From contig NC_067485.1 of the NCBI RefSeq assembly GCF_947179515.1, forward strand, positions 10,544,096-10,608,095: DNA of 64,000 nt, written 5' to 3'. A program made the translations under genes and the position numbers. Positions 1 through 11,579 of this stretch are shown one piece after another; position 1 is the stretch's first letter; each line of letters begins with the position of its first letter. This DNA is from Apodemus sylvaticus (Eukaryota; Chordata; Mammalia; Rodentia; Muridae). Under the pieces are notes generated by a model, which did no database searches, had not been told where the DNA came from, and saw only the letters and a list, made by a program, of their open reading frames with translations.

Positions 1-563
1 TTCAAAGAACTGAGACCAGGGCACTGGACTCTAACACTGAGCTGGTCCAGAGGCTCTTGTTGGGCTCCAGCCTGAGCATCTATCTGGTCCTCAGGCTCTA
101 CCAGGTGCTGGAGCTCCCCAGGAGAAGCCTGCCTCTGGGCTCCAGGACTACCCAGCATGGGCTTCTCTCAGCTGCTTCTGGCTCTGCAGCTAGTGGGAGC
201 TCCAGCCTGGTGAGAAAAGGGCAGTTGCTGAACAGGGACCCTGCAGTAAGGGTCGGCCGCCAGCATGCTCCACACTGTGGCACTGTGGCTTGTGCTTGGG
301 TCCCGCCTGCCTCCTGAGAGCAGTGCTCTGGGTCTGGGGATGGCAGGGATGTAAACTTTCCTTGTGAGCAGCATCTCCTTTCTTCTTTTCATGCTCAACA
401 AGATGCTGGTCTGTTCCTTAGTTCACATGCTAATAATATCTTCTGTGTGAACAGTCTCCCCGTTTGCTGGGTCAGCGGTAGAGCTCTTCCGAGAGGCCCA
501 TTTCAGACACTATTTAACCTACTATTTGCTTGAATTTTGCTGGGAGAGTTGACCTGGGAGTGT
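1..563. other. Unique DNA, no feature recognised
   Basis: About 560 bases of moderately GC-rich, non-repetitive sequence. Short open frames exist on both strands but overlap one another and show no recognisable domain or splice-flanked exon structure. I see no repeat signature. Confidence 0.5.
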
Positions 564-567
564 GACA

Positions 568-625
<58 letters not shown>

Positions 626-648
626 CATACACACACACACACACACCA
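564..648. repeat. (CA)n microsatellite
   Basis: About 85 bases of CA dinucleotides, interrupted by CATA and one ATGCAT. A typical rodent microsatellite, probably polymorphic in length. Confidence 0.95.
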
Positions 649-659
649 CAGCTACTATG

Positions 660-1718
660 TGATAAAGGTTTCAGCTAACTAGACTATCTTATTACACAAT
701 CAATATTTGTCAATTACATATCAATGAAGCTGGGGATGGGGGTGGGTATTCCACAAAAGTTTATGAAATGTAACTTTGTCTAAACAGAACCCTTTTCTTC
801 TTTAAAAACAAATCACATTCAGATGTTGACTGCAGATAATTAGGAGCTTTATCCATTTTAATCCAGATATTGAAAGTGTTTATCTTTAGGAAGGCAGGCA
901 CTCTATTTTTGGAAGGAGAAGGCTTGAAAAAGTACAATGACTTAACTCTGGTTTTTTTTCTTTCTTTTTTTAACAAAAGCTATAATTCTCAACAAGCTGT
1001 TATTTCCTAGTGGGACTTATTCCTAAATATCTTTCTGGTTTTCTCTGTCTTTTATGAATTAACAAGCACAATTTCTTGCAACTACATCAAGAAAGGGCTA
1101 ATTTTATGGCAGATTACAATAGATCACACCCAATACAGACCTGTACTGGTGACCCCGATGGCTACCTCTAATGACCTCACAATTACCACCCTGTATTATT
1201 TTTAGCCCTGGCATCTATCTCTATGTCAATGTCCATAGCCTAGGGCAGTTTTGGGGGTGTGTTTGTTGCTGCTAGGAACCCAACTCATTGTGCTGAGAGA
1301 CCAGGATAGCTTTGGGATTGACCTGACTAGGATGACAGGGAATAAGAAATGACAGACAGACATACAGTAAATCTGGGGTAGGTGGAGTCTGCACTCTGAT
1401 GGACCCACCGCAGCCAGAAAACACTGGTGAGGAGGTGGGTTCCCTGGTCCCTGTAGGAGTCCTCTGTGCGGTTTAGTCTGCTGAATCAGTCTACACACAC
1501 AGCATCCTGGCCTTGGAAGCTTCAATGGATGCTTCTGCACACAGTGCAGACATCCTTACACCAGAACCAGCCATCGCTCCGATCCAACCAGCAGACCGTT
1601 TTGCTATTTCCAAGTTGTCCCTGACTGGGCTGTGCCCTGGTCCTTACTCTACATTCAGTCAGGGACTTTACTCACTCTCCACATCCTTCATTAGCCAAGC
1701 CCCTGTCATGCTCTCTTT
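660..1718. other. Unique DNA up to the L1 target site
   Basis: About 1 kb without a recognised repeat. Overlapping frames of about 100 codons occur near 1226-1540 but resemble no protein family I know. The stretch ends at the target site of the L1 insertion. Confidence 0.45.
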
Positions 1719-1733
1719 AGAAGGCCCATTTTC
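1719..1733. repeat. L1 target-site duplication, left copy
   Basis: A 13-base direct repeat, AAGGCCCATTTTC (1721-1733), recurs at 3634-3646 on the far side of the L1. With one mismatch it extends two bases left (AGAAGG against AAAAGG). The bases before it (TT then AG/AA) fit a slightly degenerate L1 endonuclease site. Confidence 0.85.
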
Positions 1734-2705
1734 AGATGTAGGATTGGTGAAGATCTTTTCCCAATTAGTTGGTTGCCAATTTGTCCTTTTGATGGTGTCC
1801 TTTGCCTTACAGAAACTTTGTAATTTTATGAGGTCCCATTTGTCAAATCTTGATCTTAGAGCATAAGCTATTGGTGTTCTGTTCAGGAACTTTCCCCCTA
1901 TACCAATGTCCTCAAGGGTCTTCCCCAGTTTCTTTTCTATTAGTTTCAGTGTGTCTGGTTTTATGTGGAGGTCCTTAATCCACTTGAAGTTAAGCTTAGT
2001 ACAAGGAGATAAGAATGGATCAATTCGCATTCTTCTGCATGCTGACCTCAAATTGAACCAGCACCATTTGTAGAAAAGACTATCTTTTTTCCACTGGATA
2101 TTTCCAGCTACTTTGTCAAAGATCAAGTGGCCATAGGTGTGTGGGTTCATTTCTGGGTCTTCAATCCTATCTCATTGACCTGCCTGTCATTGTACCAATA
2201 CCATGCAATTTTTAACACTATTGCTCTATAGTATTGCTTGAGGTCTGGGATACTGATTTCCCCAGAAGTTCTTTTACTGTTGAGAATAGTTTTAGCTATC
2301 CTTGGTTTTTTGTTATTCCGGATGAATTTGAGAATTGCTCTTTCTAACTCTATGAAGAACTGAGTTGGGATTTTGATGGGGATTGCATTGAATCTGTATA
2401 TTGCTTTTGGCAAGATGGCCATTTTAACTATATTAATCCTACCAATCCATCAGCATGGAAGATTTTTCCATTTTCTGAGGTCTTCTTCCATTTCCTTCTT
2501 CAGAGACTTGAAGTTCTTGTTATACAGATCTTTTCACTTGTTTGGTTAGAGTCACACCAAGATACTTTATATTGTTTGTGGCTATTGTGAAGGGTGTCAT
2601 TTCCCTAATTTCTTTCTCAGCCTGCTTATCCTTTGAGTATAGGAAGGCTACTGATTTGCTTGAGTTGATTTTATAACCAGCCACTTTGCTGAAATTGTTT
2701 ATACA
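1734..2705 (-). pseudogene. Inverted L1 ORF2 segment (after the RT core)
   Basis: Reading the minus strand gives L1 ORF2 protein sequence in two frames. The run at 2147-2422 contains MAILPKAIYRFNAIPIKIPT, and the run at 1668-2150 contains MNPHTYGHLIFDKVAG and SPCTKLNFKWIKDLHIKP. This is the ORF2 stretch downstream of the reverse transcriptase core. A frameshift near 2147-2165 separates the two runs. The left end coincides with the target-site duplication, so the last codons of the 1668-2150 frame belong to flanking DNA. Confidence 0.88.
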
Positions 2706-3633
2706 TGGCTAATATCCAATATATACAAAGAACTCAAGAAGTTAGACCCCAGAAAACCAAATAACCCTATTAAAAAATAGGGTACAGAGCTAAACAAAGA
2801 ATTCTCACCTGAAGAACTTCGGATGGCTGAGAAGCACCTTAAAAATGTTCAACATCATTAGTCATTAGGGAAATACAAATCAAAACAACCCTGAAATTTC
2901 ACCTCACACCACTCAGAATGGCTAAGATTAAAAACTCAGGAGACAACAGGTGTTGAGGATGCGGAGAAAGAGGAACACTCCTCCACTGCTTGTGGGATAG
3001 CAAGCTGGTACAACCACTCTGGAAATCAGTCTGGTGGTTCCTCAGAAAATTGGGCATGATACTTCCGGAGGACCGTGCTATACCACTCCTGGGCATATAC
3101 CCAGAGGATTCCCCAGCATGTAATAAGGAGCCATGCTTCACTATGTTCATATCGCCCCTATTTCAGCCATATCAGAAGATGGAAAGAACCCAGATGTCCC
3201 TCAATGGAGGAATGAATACAAAAAAAAGTGTGGTATATTTACACAATGGAGTACTATTCAGCCATTAGAAACAATGAATTCATGAAATTCTTAGACAAAT
3301 GGATGGAGCTGGAGAACATCATCCTAAGTGAAGTAACCCAGTCTCAAAAGATCACTCATGGTATGCACTCACTGATAAGTGGATATTAGCGTAGAAACTT
3401 GGAATACCCAAGACATAATCCACATATCAAATGATGTCCAAGAAGAAGGAAGGACTGGCCCCTGGTTCTGGAAAGGCTCAGCACAGCAGTGTAGGGCAAT
3501 ACCAGAACTGGGAAGGGGTAGATGGGGAAACAGGGGGAGGGAAGAAAGCTTAGGGGACTTTTGAGGAGTGGGGAGCCAGGAAAGGGGAAATCATTTGAAA
3601 TGTAAATAAATAATATATCAAAAATTTTTTTAA
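2706..3633 (+). pseudogene. L1 ORF2 C-terminal end and 3' UTR
   Basis: Plus-strand remnant of the ORF2 C-terminal region: the segment before the cysteine-containing end, the PLLGIYPED-type stretch near 3090, and the MEYYSAI-like stretch near 3250. It has in-frame stops and frameshifts. From about 3390 it is the G-rich L1 3' UTR, ending in AATAAATAATATATC and an A/T tail at 3605-3633. Confidence 0.85.
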
Positions 3634-3646
3634 AAGGCCCATTTTC
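3634..3646. repeat. L1 target-site duplication, right copy
   Basis: AAGGCCCATTTTC follows the A-rich L1 tail and exactly repeats 1721-1733. Confidence 0.85.
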
Positions 3647-3797
3647 TGTCAGAGAATCTAGCAAAGTGAGGTGGTCACTGGCTAGGAACCTCTACTTCCT
3701 TATTTACTAAGCCCCACCTACATTTTCTTTAGAAAGTGAGCCTTAGAGTTTAGAGCAAGGTGGTCACTGGTAAGGAATCTGTATGTCAAAGACAGAG

Positions 3798-3798
<1 letters not shown>

Positions 3799-3840
<42 letters not shown>

Positions 3841-4095
3841 ATGTGGTGTGTGTGTGTGTGGTATATGTATATGTGTGGTGTGTAGTATGTATGTGGTATG
3901 TGTATGTGGTATGTGTGTGCTGTATGTGGTGTGTGGGGTATGTGTGTGCATATGTGTGGTATGTGTGTTATGTGTATGGTATGTATGTGTGGTGTTTGTA
4001 TATGTGTGGTGTGTGTATATGTGTTGTGTGTGTGGTGTATGTGCATGTGGTATGTGTATGTGGTATGTGTGTGTGTAGTGTGTATGTTTTGTGTG
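3799..4095. repeat. (TG)n and degenerate TG/TATG-rich tract
   Basis: A pure (TG)n run at 3799-3838 passes into about 255 bases of imperfect TGTG/TATG/GGTA repeats. All the Cys/Val-rich or His/Thr-rich frames here are translations of this simple repeat, not genes. Confidence 0.92.
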
Positions 4096-4099
4096 ATAT

Positions 4100-5930
4100 A
4101 GTCATTTGAGAGCTGAATCTGTTTACTGGGGCAAATACCTCAACCCTGTGCTCACCTGTCAAATAAAGCAAAGAGTTAGACCTGGCACCTTAGAGCTGTT
4201 GGTCCTGATGTCACCTACAAGACCTTCACACTGTCCCCACATTCAAAGCATGCCAGTTAACATTATGGAGAAACAGCTTCTGTGTGTCTGCTCGTTGACC
4301 CAAAAATCACTCTGCAGCTGTACTGGAGAGGAATATTATTCACACAGAACCCGGAACACTTCCCTAGTTCTCCCTTGTTTTTGTGGTGGTCAAAAGACAG
4401 ACACACCCTCTGAATTTCATGACCAGGACAGTGAATCGTATGTTAGGGTCACCTGGCTTTGTGGTGGCCCAAACATAGCCCCCACGTCTTGGTTTTGACT
4501 TCCCAGGAGGAAACCATTGAGAAAATGACATTTTTTCCCTTTGTTAATAAAAGTCTACTTTATCTCAAGTCAAGAATTCTAAAGTGTATTATTTTTAAAT
4601 GGCTAAAGTGTTTCAGTACTCTAACTTCTTTTATGCAGAGAGCATCCAAGAGAAAAATTGTTATTAAACACTCAAAAGGAGAAAAAAATCTCTCAAGGCA
4701 GGACTGGCTGTTTAATAAATAATCCATTGAATTCTTGCAGCTCCTTCTTTCAGATAAAAGGCAATGGCTGGGCGTGCTAAAGAAACCCATCAGGGCAAAC
4801 CCACAGCTGACAGGAGGGGCCAAGCTGACTGAGGTGGGGGCACAAAGCGCTGGAGACAGCCACCTTCATCGAAAGAACAAAGATGCCTCTGGCAATTAGA
4901 AGTGCATTAGTCTCTGAAGTGCATGCTCAAGGAGAAGTGGGGGAAACTACTGTATCTGAAGTGTGTCAGGGGTGCCCTTCCTGCAAGGCATGTGACAGGT
5001 GACATTAGCATGAGGGGAAACGATCAAATCAGCCTCCCAAGGGACTGTTTCACATCTGCAACAGCGCAGCCCAAGACTCCTTGTCTCACTGGCCAGTGTT
5101 TGCCCAGTGTGTGGCTATGAGCCTGTGTGCTCTGGTAGGTGTGAGCCACAAGCCTCCCACCGCCTGATGCTCTCTACTGTGCCAAACCTTTCAACTCCAA
5201 GGCCTTACCCACTTCAGCATGATCTGAATTTCCTGACATGTCTCCCCCTCTCCCACCTGAATGCCACGTTTGGGGGTTCCCTGGAGACACATGCCTTCTG
5301 TCCACCACTGTCGGTAGTGTTCCCACCTCCTCCCCTTCCAGTGAGGCCACATGCCTAGTAGAACTCTGTCATGAGGGTCCCTAAGGCCTCCCCTACCTCC
5401 ACGAGCATCATTTCTCCTTTTCTCAGACCCTCGAAAGCCTGATCACAAGTGTCAGGCAGGTGTCGTCATGAGACTGGAGAAGTCAAGTCCATATGTTGAC
5501 ATCCAAGAAAGTTCTGGACAGACAGAAGGTTTCAATCAATATACAAGTGAATGATCTGTGATGTGATACAAATCGAGGCATAAAATGATCTCCAAATTTA
5601 ATAAATATTTTTGGTTTGTCTTTAGTTTTCTTTAGGCGGGCATTCACTCCACAGTGTCTTTGAGATGAAGGTAGGTCAGGCTGTCGGATTCTCAGGATGC
5701 TACAGCCGTGGTTTACCCATTTCCTGGGGACCAGCCGCCCATGTTAGAAACTGTTCTGTGACCACGGGAATGATACCAGCTCTTCCTTTCTAGACAGAAT
5801 CGTAAACATTAACGTATAGGACACCGGGCTAATTTTGGAGTAGCTGAGCAATGCTATTTTGTTCAATTCTTTAATAGGTTCATATAAATTTATCAAATGC
5901 ACAAAAACAGTTGTTGAGGTTTGGTCTGTT
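4100..5930. other. Unique DNA, no feature recognised
   Basis: About 1.8 kb with no identifiable transposon or gene. A 130-codon plus-strand frame starts at 4106 right after the TG tract. It has no recognisable domain, and I treat it as chance. Confidence 0.4.
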
Positions 5931-5939
5931 TTGTTCTGC

Positions 5940-6300
5940 AAACATTGTTCCTTCATTTAAAATTATTGGTTAAATAAAATTAGCTATACCCAATTACTGG
6001 AGGGGTTAGAGGCAGGTGGGTTTTGCCTGGTTGGGGGTGGAGAAGAGGGGGAGGAGGGAGGAGGAGAGAGGAAGCAGCCATGAGGGGAGACAAACCAAGA
6101 GCACGGGACCAGGAGAAACAGCGCATATCTGGGGTAAACTTCTGGGGAGACAGCCGCTGGCAGTTAGAAGAGTAGATTAGGGGTTACCCCAAGTAATTGT
6201 CAAAGCCAAGTAAAATAACCAAAATCTGAGTTTCATTTGTTTGTAAACTAGTCAGGAATAAGTTTAAAATGGTTGTGCTACAAACAGTATTATAAATTTA
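5940..6300 (+). repeat. Possible LTR-derived repeat (RMER17-like)
   Basis: The stretch has the feel of a rodent medium-reiterated LTR: ATTGGTTAAATAAAATTAG, then CCAATTACTGG and a purine-rich GAGGAGGGAGGAGG block. The family name is a guess from composition and motif order. It could also be unique purine-rich DNA. Confidence 0.3.
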
Positions 6301-6342
6301 GAACTATTCAAACGTCTGACTTCATGTTAAGAATAAAAATCT

Positions 6343-6535
6343 TGCCAGGCATGGTGACACATGCCTTTAATACTAGCACTTGGGAGGCAGAGACAAGTGG
6401 GTTTTTTTTTTGAGTTTGAGGGTAGCCTGGTCTACATAGTAAATTCCAGGACATCCAGAGCTACTTAAAAAGACCTTGTCTAAAAAACAAACAAACAAAC
6501 AAAAAAAACAAAAAAGATAAAAAAATAAAAATAAG
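6343..6535 (+). mobile_element. B1 SINE
   Basis: A diverged B1 (7SL-derived) in sense orientation. It opens TGCCAGGCATGGTGACACATG, then TTTAATACTAGCACTTGGGAGGCAGAG, then AGCCTGGTCTACATAG, and ends in AAACAAACAAAC and A-rich sequence. An internal T9 tract expands the middle. It is old, with many changes from the young B1 consensus. Confidence 0.9.
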
Positions 6536-6539
6536 AATC

Positions 6540-8040
6540 TTGAAAATTAAACAATAAAAGCATTTACATGTAGCCCTGACATGACTGGCCTGCCCCCTCT
6601 TAAACCCAGATTCTCAGAGCAGGTGACAGTCTCCAGAGGTGCCAGGTGGAGGTTCACACCCCCCCCCCCCCGAACCTCAACTTTAAATGAGAGAACTACA
6701 GACCGTTCTGATGACTAACGCTGGACTTTCTCTGTATAGTCTTTGTTCCAGAGGCAACTGTCAGCTCTGTGACTGTCTGTTCCTAAGTCTACTAAAAAAA
6801 AAAAACCTGATGGTTTTGGTCATTCACATTTAAAATGCTCAGAGGATATACAGTCAGCATTTCCAAACTCCAATCCGTGGGCTCTCACCACCTGTGTGGC
6901 TGTCCTGTGGATGAGAAAGTGGTCATCTACTGGGAAGACTGAAGGAAATAAACCCAGTAGTCTACCCTGGGAGCCAATAGGGAGTGGGTTTGTTTCTAGG
7001 TCAGGGAGCACTGGGGAACACTCAGGTCCTTAGTGAGGCTGGCTCAAATTGTAAAGAGGAGGCAGATATATGTGGGCGGGTGGGGTATTTAGGGCTGACC
7101 ATTTGGAACTGGATAAATCTCCCTGTAAGGGAGAAGCATCAGAGTCCGAGCATGGCTATAGTTGTCTCTGGAGCAGGAGTCGAGAGGGCTACAGAACGAG
7201 TCAGGGGAACTCTAAGGGACAATCCATCTTCTCCAGGAGCGTGTGTTCCAGGGATGTCACACGTGGGCTGGAGCAGAGCAGAGGGCTCACAAGGAGGGCT
7301 CAGGATTTGGGCAGGTAGGCGGGGGCCTGACAATTAGTACTTTGATGTACTGATCTGGGGAATCTGGAGTTTATCCTCCAGGTAATAGGAAGTTCTTACC
7401 TACTCAGAAGGGCGGGGAAGAGCAGAAACGAAACAATTCCTTATTCTGTCATTCACATTTTGCTCCTTAACTTTCAGACTCTCTTTTGTGATAAGAATTC
7501 TAAACCAATATAGGCTCTTAACTCTGAACTAAATGCTTTTCCTGTACCCACAGGTAAGTGTAGCTCCCATGCCCTTGTCAAAGAGGCTACTTTTTGCAGC
7601 AGACGGAAACTGTTACAGAAATCCACAGTTGATCAAAATGCCCAGAATAAACTGTGGGGCACCTGCCCCAATCCATTTCTCTACAATCTACGGCCTGCAC
7701 TGAAGGCTCGGGGAGAATTGCAGCAGAGGGAACAGAAAGAGTGTAGGAGCCAGGGATGAGGACTAACCTTCTGCGACAGCATCCTCTCGCTGTGACAAGG
7801 AGCCCGCACCCGTGAAAGAGCAGTGGTATTTTCCCCGAGATGAGACCTGAACAATGACCAAGCCAGCTGACACGCCAACAGGAAGTGGGAATCTCCCAAG
7901 GCCTCGCTCCTAGATGAAGATCTACAGGCGGTCGGTGGCTGCTGAGAGACAGAGCTGGTCTCTGCCAGGGAGTCCCTGACAGGGAGATTTATCTAGTTCT
8001 GAGTGGTCAGTGGAAATGCCACACCCCCACACAACGAGCT
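6540..8040. other. Unique DNA with C13 and poly(A) tracts
   Basis: About 1.5 kb of non-repetitive sequence. It contains a C13 run at 6659-6671 and an A12 run near 6794. The overlapping frames of 60-117 codons around 6984-7337 have no recognisable domains. Confidence 0.45.
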
Positions 8041-8044
8041 AATT

Positions 8045-8160
8045 AAAGGAAAGGGGGTTGTGAATTTGGGTGGAGCATGGGAGGAGTTGGAGGAATAGAA
8101 ATGATGTAAACACAGTATTCATTAATGAAATTCTCACAAAAAATAAATAAAAACAAAACA
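8045..8160 (+). mobile_element. L1 (Lx-type) 3' end fragment
   Basis: The order GGGTGGAGCATGGGAGGAG, GGAGGAATAGAAATGATG, ATTCTCACAAAAAATAAATAAA matches the 3' UTR and tail of old murine L1 (Lx) copies on the plus strand. Only the last ~115 bases are present. Confidence 0.65.
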
Positions 8161-8370
8161 GGAATGTATGCTAGGTAGCAACTGCTCTCAGCAGTAAGCT
8201 TCTCACACCTCCTCCCTTCCTGTCTGCTTGCTGCTGGCTGTCTAACCACCTGAGGGATGGGCCGTGTCCACTGTCAGAGACATGGGACCAGCTCAGAACC
8301 AAGTTGGCCCCTTTCTAACACGATGACATGGCCGTATCTGGCCATGGAGTTATCCCTCTTTTCCCTGATC

Positions 8371-8510
8371 GCCCAAGACGGGATTTCTATGTGTAGCCCT
8401 GGCTGTCCTGGAATTTATTCTGTAGACCAAGCTGGCCTCGAACTCATAGAGATCTACTTACCTCTGCTTCCCAAGTACTGGGATCAAAGGCATGCACCGC
8501 CACCACTAAC
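8371..8510 (-). mobile_element. B1 SINE, antisense
   Basis: Antisense B1: GACGGGATTTCTATGTGTAG, GCTGTCCTGGAATTTATTCTG, ACCAAGCTGGCCTCGAACTC, CTTCCCAAGTACTGGGATCA, GCATGCACCGCCACCAC. A 172-codon plus-strand frame (8257-8775) runs through it and is an artefact of the SINE. Confidence 0.92.
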
Positions 8511-8747
8511 ACCTCCCAGGTGGCCGTTCCTCTTCTTGTGTTTGAACACTCATCAAATCACTCGACAACTTAAGCACATCTGTGATGGAATCCCTAAGTC
8601 CCTTCCAAATCCTCACCTGCCACCAAATAAGCATTCGGTTTCCCCATCATGTGTCCAAAGCCAAGCCCCAGGATTAGACACTTTCTCCCTCCAGAGCCTC
8701 TGCCTCAGGACTAGTTCCAGGATGACAATGACAGTGATTAGGCATAG

Positions 8748-9147
8748 TATACTGGCTGGCTTTGTGTCAACTTGACACAGGCTGGAGTTATCACAGAGAA
8801 AGGAGCTTTCTCTGAGGAAATGCATCCATAAAATCCAGCTGTAAGGCATTCTCTCAATTAGTGATCAAGGGTAAGGGCTCCTTGTAGGTGGTGCCATCCC
8901 TGAGCTGATGGTCCTGGTTTCTATAAGAAAGCAGGCTGATCAAGCCAGGGGAAGCAAGCCAGTAAGGAACATCCCTCCATGGCCTCTGCATCAGCTCCTG
9001 CTTCCTGACCTGCTTGAGTTCCTGTCCTGACTTCCTTTGCTGATGAACAGCAACATGAAAGTGTAAGTTGAATAAACCTTTTCCTCCCCAACTTGCTTCT
9101 TGGTCATGCTGTTTGTACAGGAATAGAAACCCTGACTGAAACAGACA
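8748..9147 (+). mobile_element. Solo MaLR-type LTR (MT/ORR1 group)
   Basis: A 400-base unit running from TATACTGGCTGG to a terminal GACA. It is the sense-orientation equivalent of the two LTRs at 61.05 and 62.60 kb, with the same length and motif order (GTGTCAACTTGACACAGGC near the start, AATAAACC at 9071, CTTGGTCATG near the end). No internal region or partner LTR is near, so it is probably a solo LTR. I could not find a convincing 5-base duplication. The poly(A) signal AATAAA is intact. Confidence 0.75.
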
Positions 9148-9149
9148 GG

Positions 9150-10490
9150 GACTCTGACATGTAGCAAGGTCCCTAAGAAGTCTTCAGCCTCACTAATACC
9201 CACAATCTGGTGGTCTAGACTTAACCACCCTGTGGCTGAGCATCTGCGCAGAATCACTAAAGATGGCTGGCTCACATCTAAGAAGTGTGAGGAAGAGTTC
9301 AAGGGGAAAAGATGCTTTCAGTTCTCTGTGACACGAGGCTCCTGAGCTGAGGACACACTACAGTGACTGCCAGGAGGGCTGGCATCCTTCTCCCAAGTGA
9401 GATGACCTTTCAGGGTCTTAGTTTCCCTCCCTTGCTGTTCTCACCTCTGATGTTAAGGTCTCTGCTTCCACACCTCGTCATTCCAATGCCACTTCCTCTT
9501 GTCCAAGCCTTACTAAAAAGCATCAACAACACCTGCAGCAATGAAAGCGTGGCACAGCATTCTCTAGCACAGAGTCACTGGCCCAGGAGGTTATTTGGAA
9601 CTCACTTATGGATTCCTGTCCAAGCTAGCCTTGAAGTAAGCGTGAGTGGGAATCAGGGAATGAATGTCCAGGAGAAATGAGAGAGTAGAAGAGAGAACGC
9701 AGACCCTGGACCTTGGAGCTATGTGACAGTGACTGTGGGGGCCCAGGGGCCCTGGGACCGTGCTGGGGCAGAGCTGAAGGAAATACTGACCTTTCTGCAG
9801 TGTGCAGGGTGAGGGTAGCTGTGATCTAATATTGTTCATTGTTCAGAGGAGCCTGCTTGCTTCTTTGTAGAGTAAAATGAAGCTATTTTACTAGTTATAA
9901 AAAAAAAAAAACAGCCCTGTTTCAGACTGTCCCTGTGTATTTTTAGCTGTCAGGATGAGATGACAATCTTGTGACCGTAGTTAATGCAGGATTTTCAATG
10001 CTTCAGATTTTCTCTGGTGCATATCTGAGGATGACATTTTTGGGATCTCTTTGTGTTGAGAGGAGATAGATTTTTGTTGTTGTTGTTGTTGTTGTTGTTA
10101 ATGATTTAGAATAATTTCTATCAAGTCCTCGAGTATCTTGCTCTCTGAAGATCCATTTCCCTTTCGAACATGCCAAAGGAGGAAAGAAAAGTGGAGATCA
10201 GGCATCTTAAAGCTGTCCCGTGTATTCTCAGCCCTTGTCATTTCCATCTGAGTCATTTCAGACACTAACTTGTTTGGTCACAAATGCCCAATGACATTCA
10301 AACAGAACATCCGAGTTCAGGTCGCTCCACACCCAGAGGTGCTAAAACAGGAATGTGTGAGGTTTAAATCGAGGTGTAAACACACTAACACATCGGTTTT
10401 GAGACTTTCATTGCCCACTTTCAATAACTTTAGTGAACAGGTAACATTTTGTAAGCAGCCATGGCAAAGCCCTGCTCCAGGCTCAGGGAT
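9150..10490. other. Unique DNA with A13 and (TTG)n tracts
   Basis: About 1.3 kb with no recognised transposon. Simple tracts are an A13 run near 9899 and (GTT)n at 10073-10099. Confidence 0.45.
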
Positions 10491-10492
10491 GG

Positions 10493-10730
10493 AGGCTGGA
10501 GAGGTAGGTCAGCGGTTAGGAGCACTTGAGCCCTTCCAGAGGACCCAGGTTCAGTTCCCAGCACCCACACTGGGTGGCTCACAAAGGACATGTAGCCTTG
10601 GCTCCAGGGTAGCTAGTGCCTTCTTCTGATGTCCTCTGGCACCTTCTCTCACATATGTAGTTTGCGTGCACACATGCACACACACACACACACACACACT
10701 CTTAAAAATGAAAAATAATTCTTAAAAGTT
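10493..10730 (+). mobile_element. B2 SINE
   Basis: Sense B2: GGCTGGAGAGGTAGGTCAGC, TTAGGAGCACTTGAGCCCTTC, GGTTCAGTTCCCAGCACCCAC, TGGCTCACAAAGG, then a (CA)n run and an A-rich tail. The 5' part is the tRNA-related head with A- and B-box-like sequence. Confidence 0.93.
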
Positions 10731-10734
10731 TCAG

Positions 10735-11560
10735 GGTACAGAAGCATATATTGGTAGTTGAGTGCTTGCCTTCACATGTGGAGGGGTTTGGGGGAAGCTG
10801 GGTTGTTTTCTTTCTCAAATGACATGAGATGGAATTAAATATAAAATTCTCTAAGGCATTTTATAAAACACAATGTTAAGACATTAGGAAAACTTTTACT
10901 CCTCAATTAAAATGCAACTCTATGAAACTTTTACAGAATTTGGGAAGGACCAGCCCACACTGGGATGTGAAAGCGTCTCCCAGATGAAAGGCACGTGTGG
11001 GTGTGGCCTGTAGGGGCTAAAATGAGCGACTCTGGAAGACTAGGCTCTGGGAGGTGCAGATCTCATGCCTTGTTCTAACGACTTTTCTCCAATGGTTATT
11101 ATTGCCTAAAAAATGGTAGACATTTTCCCATTAATCTTGTGTAAATTAATGAAATTTGGTTGTCACTCGAGACCCACCATATTATCTTTAGGAAAGTATT
11201 AAGCAATCAACATATGGCTTACACAGATACAGTTTTATCATGGCATTGATAATGACAGCCAAAAAAAAAAAGGTGTGAGAAAAAAATAAAATACGAGAGC
11301 TGGAGGAAGAAGCTGATTACAGAATGGCCACACAATGGAACAGAGGAATCAACTAGAACGGCGTTGCGTGAGATAATGACAGGGGGGACTCAGGGAGAAC
11401 TGCACCGTGCTACAGGTGTCCCACCTAGGGCTGAGACTTCTGCAGTCTCTCACTGTACCCTGATCATCTGTGGGTCTCAACCTGAGCCACCATTGACCAC
11501 AGCCAAAGCTCCTTGGCTGAAGGCAGAGAGGTGAACTAATCTATGCACATGCAATCAGTC
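10735..11560. other. Unique DNA, no feature recognised
   Basis: About 800 bases, AT-rich in the first half. I see no repeat or gene signature. Confidence 0.4.
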
Positions 11561-11579
11561 ATAAGGAGTCAGTTTAATG

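Larger units (their letters stand above)
1734..3633 (+). mobile_element. 5'-truncated, 5'-inverted L1 retrotransposon
   Basis: A LINE-1 copy whose 3' end points right. From 2706 to 3633 it lies on the plus strand: the end of ORF2 (frame pieces such as KLDPRKPNNP and WKSVWWFLRKL), then the 3' UTR and an A-rich end. From 1734 to about 2705 the upstream ORF2 segment lies on the minus strand. The two parts are adjacent in L1 order, so the copy shows a 5' inversion of the twin-priming type. A 13-15 base target-site duplication flanks it. ORF2 is broken by frameshifts and stops, and ORF1 and the 5' UTR are absent. This is a dead copy. Confidence 0.9.

Noticed and set aside
3783..4171. Cys/Val-rich and His/Thr-rich proteins of 67-108 residues
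   Set aside because: Translations of the TG/TATG simple repeat in several frames.
8257..8775. 172-residue plus-strand protein
   Set aside because: The frame runs through an antisense B1 and into an LTR, with no domain and no splice evidence.
10493..10570. tRNA gene
   Set aside because: The A/B-box-like sequences here, and at 21.0, 32.6 and 60.6 kb, are the tRNA-derived heads of B2/B3 SINEs. No cloverleaf-compatible full tRNA is present.
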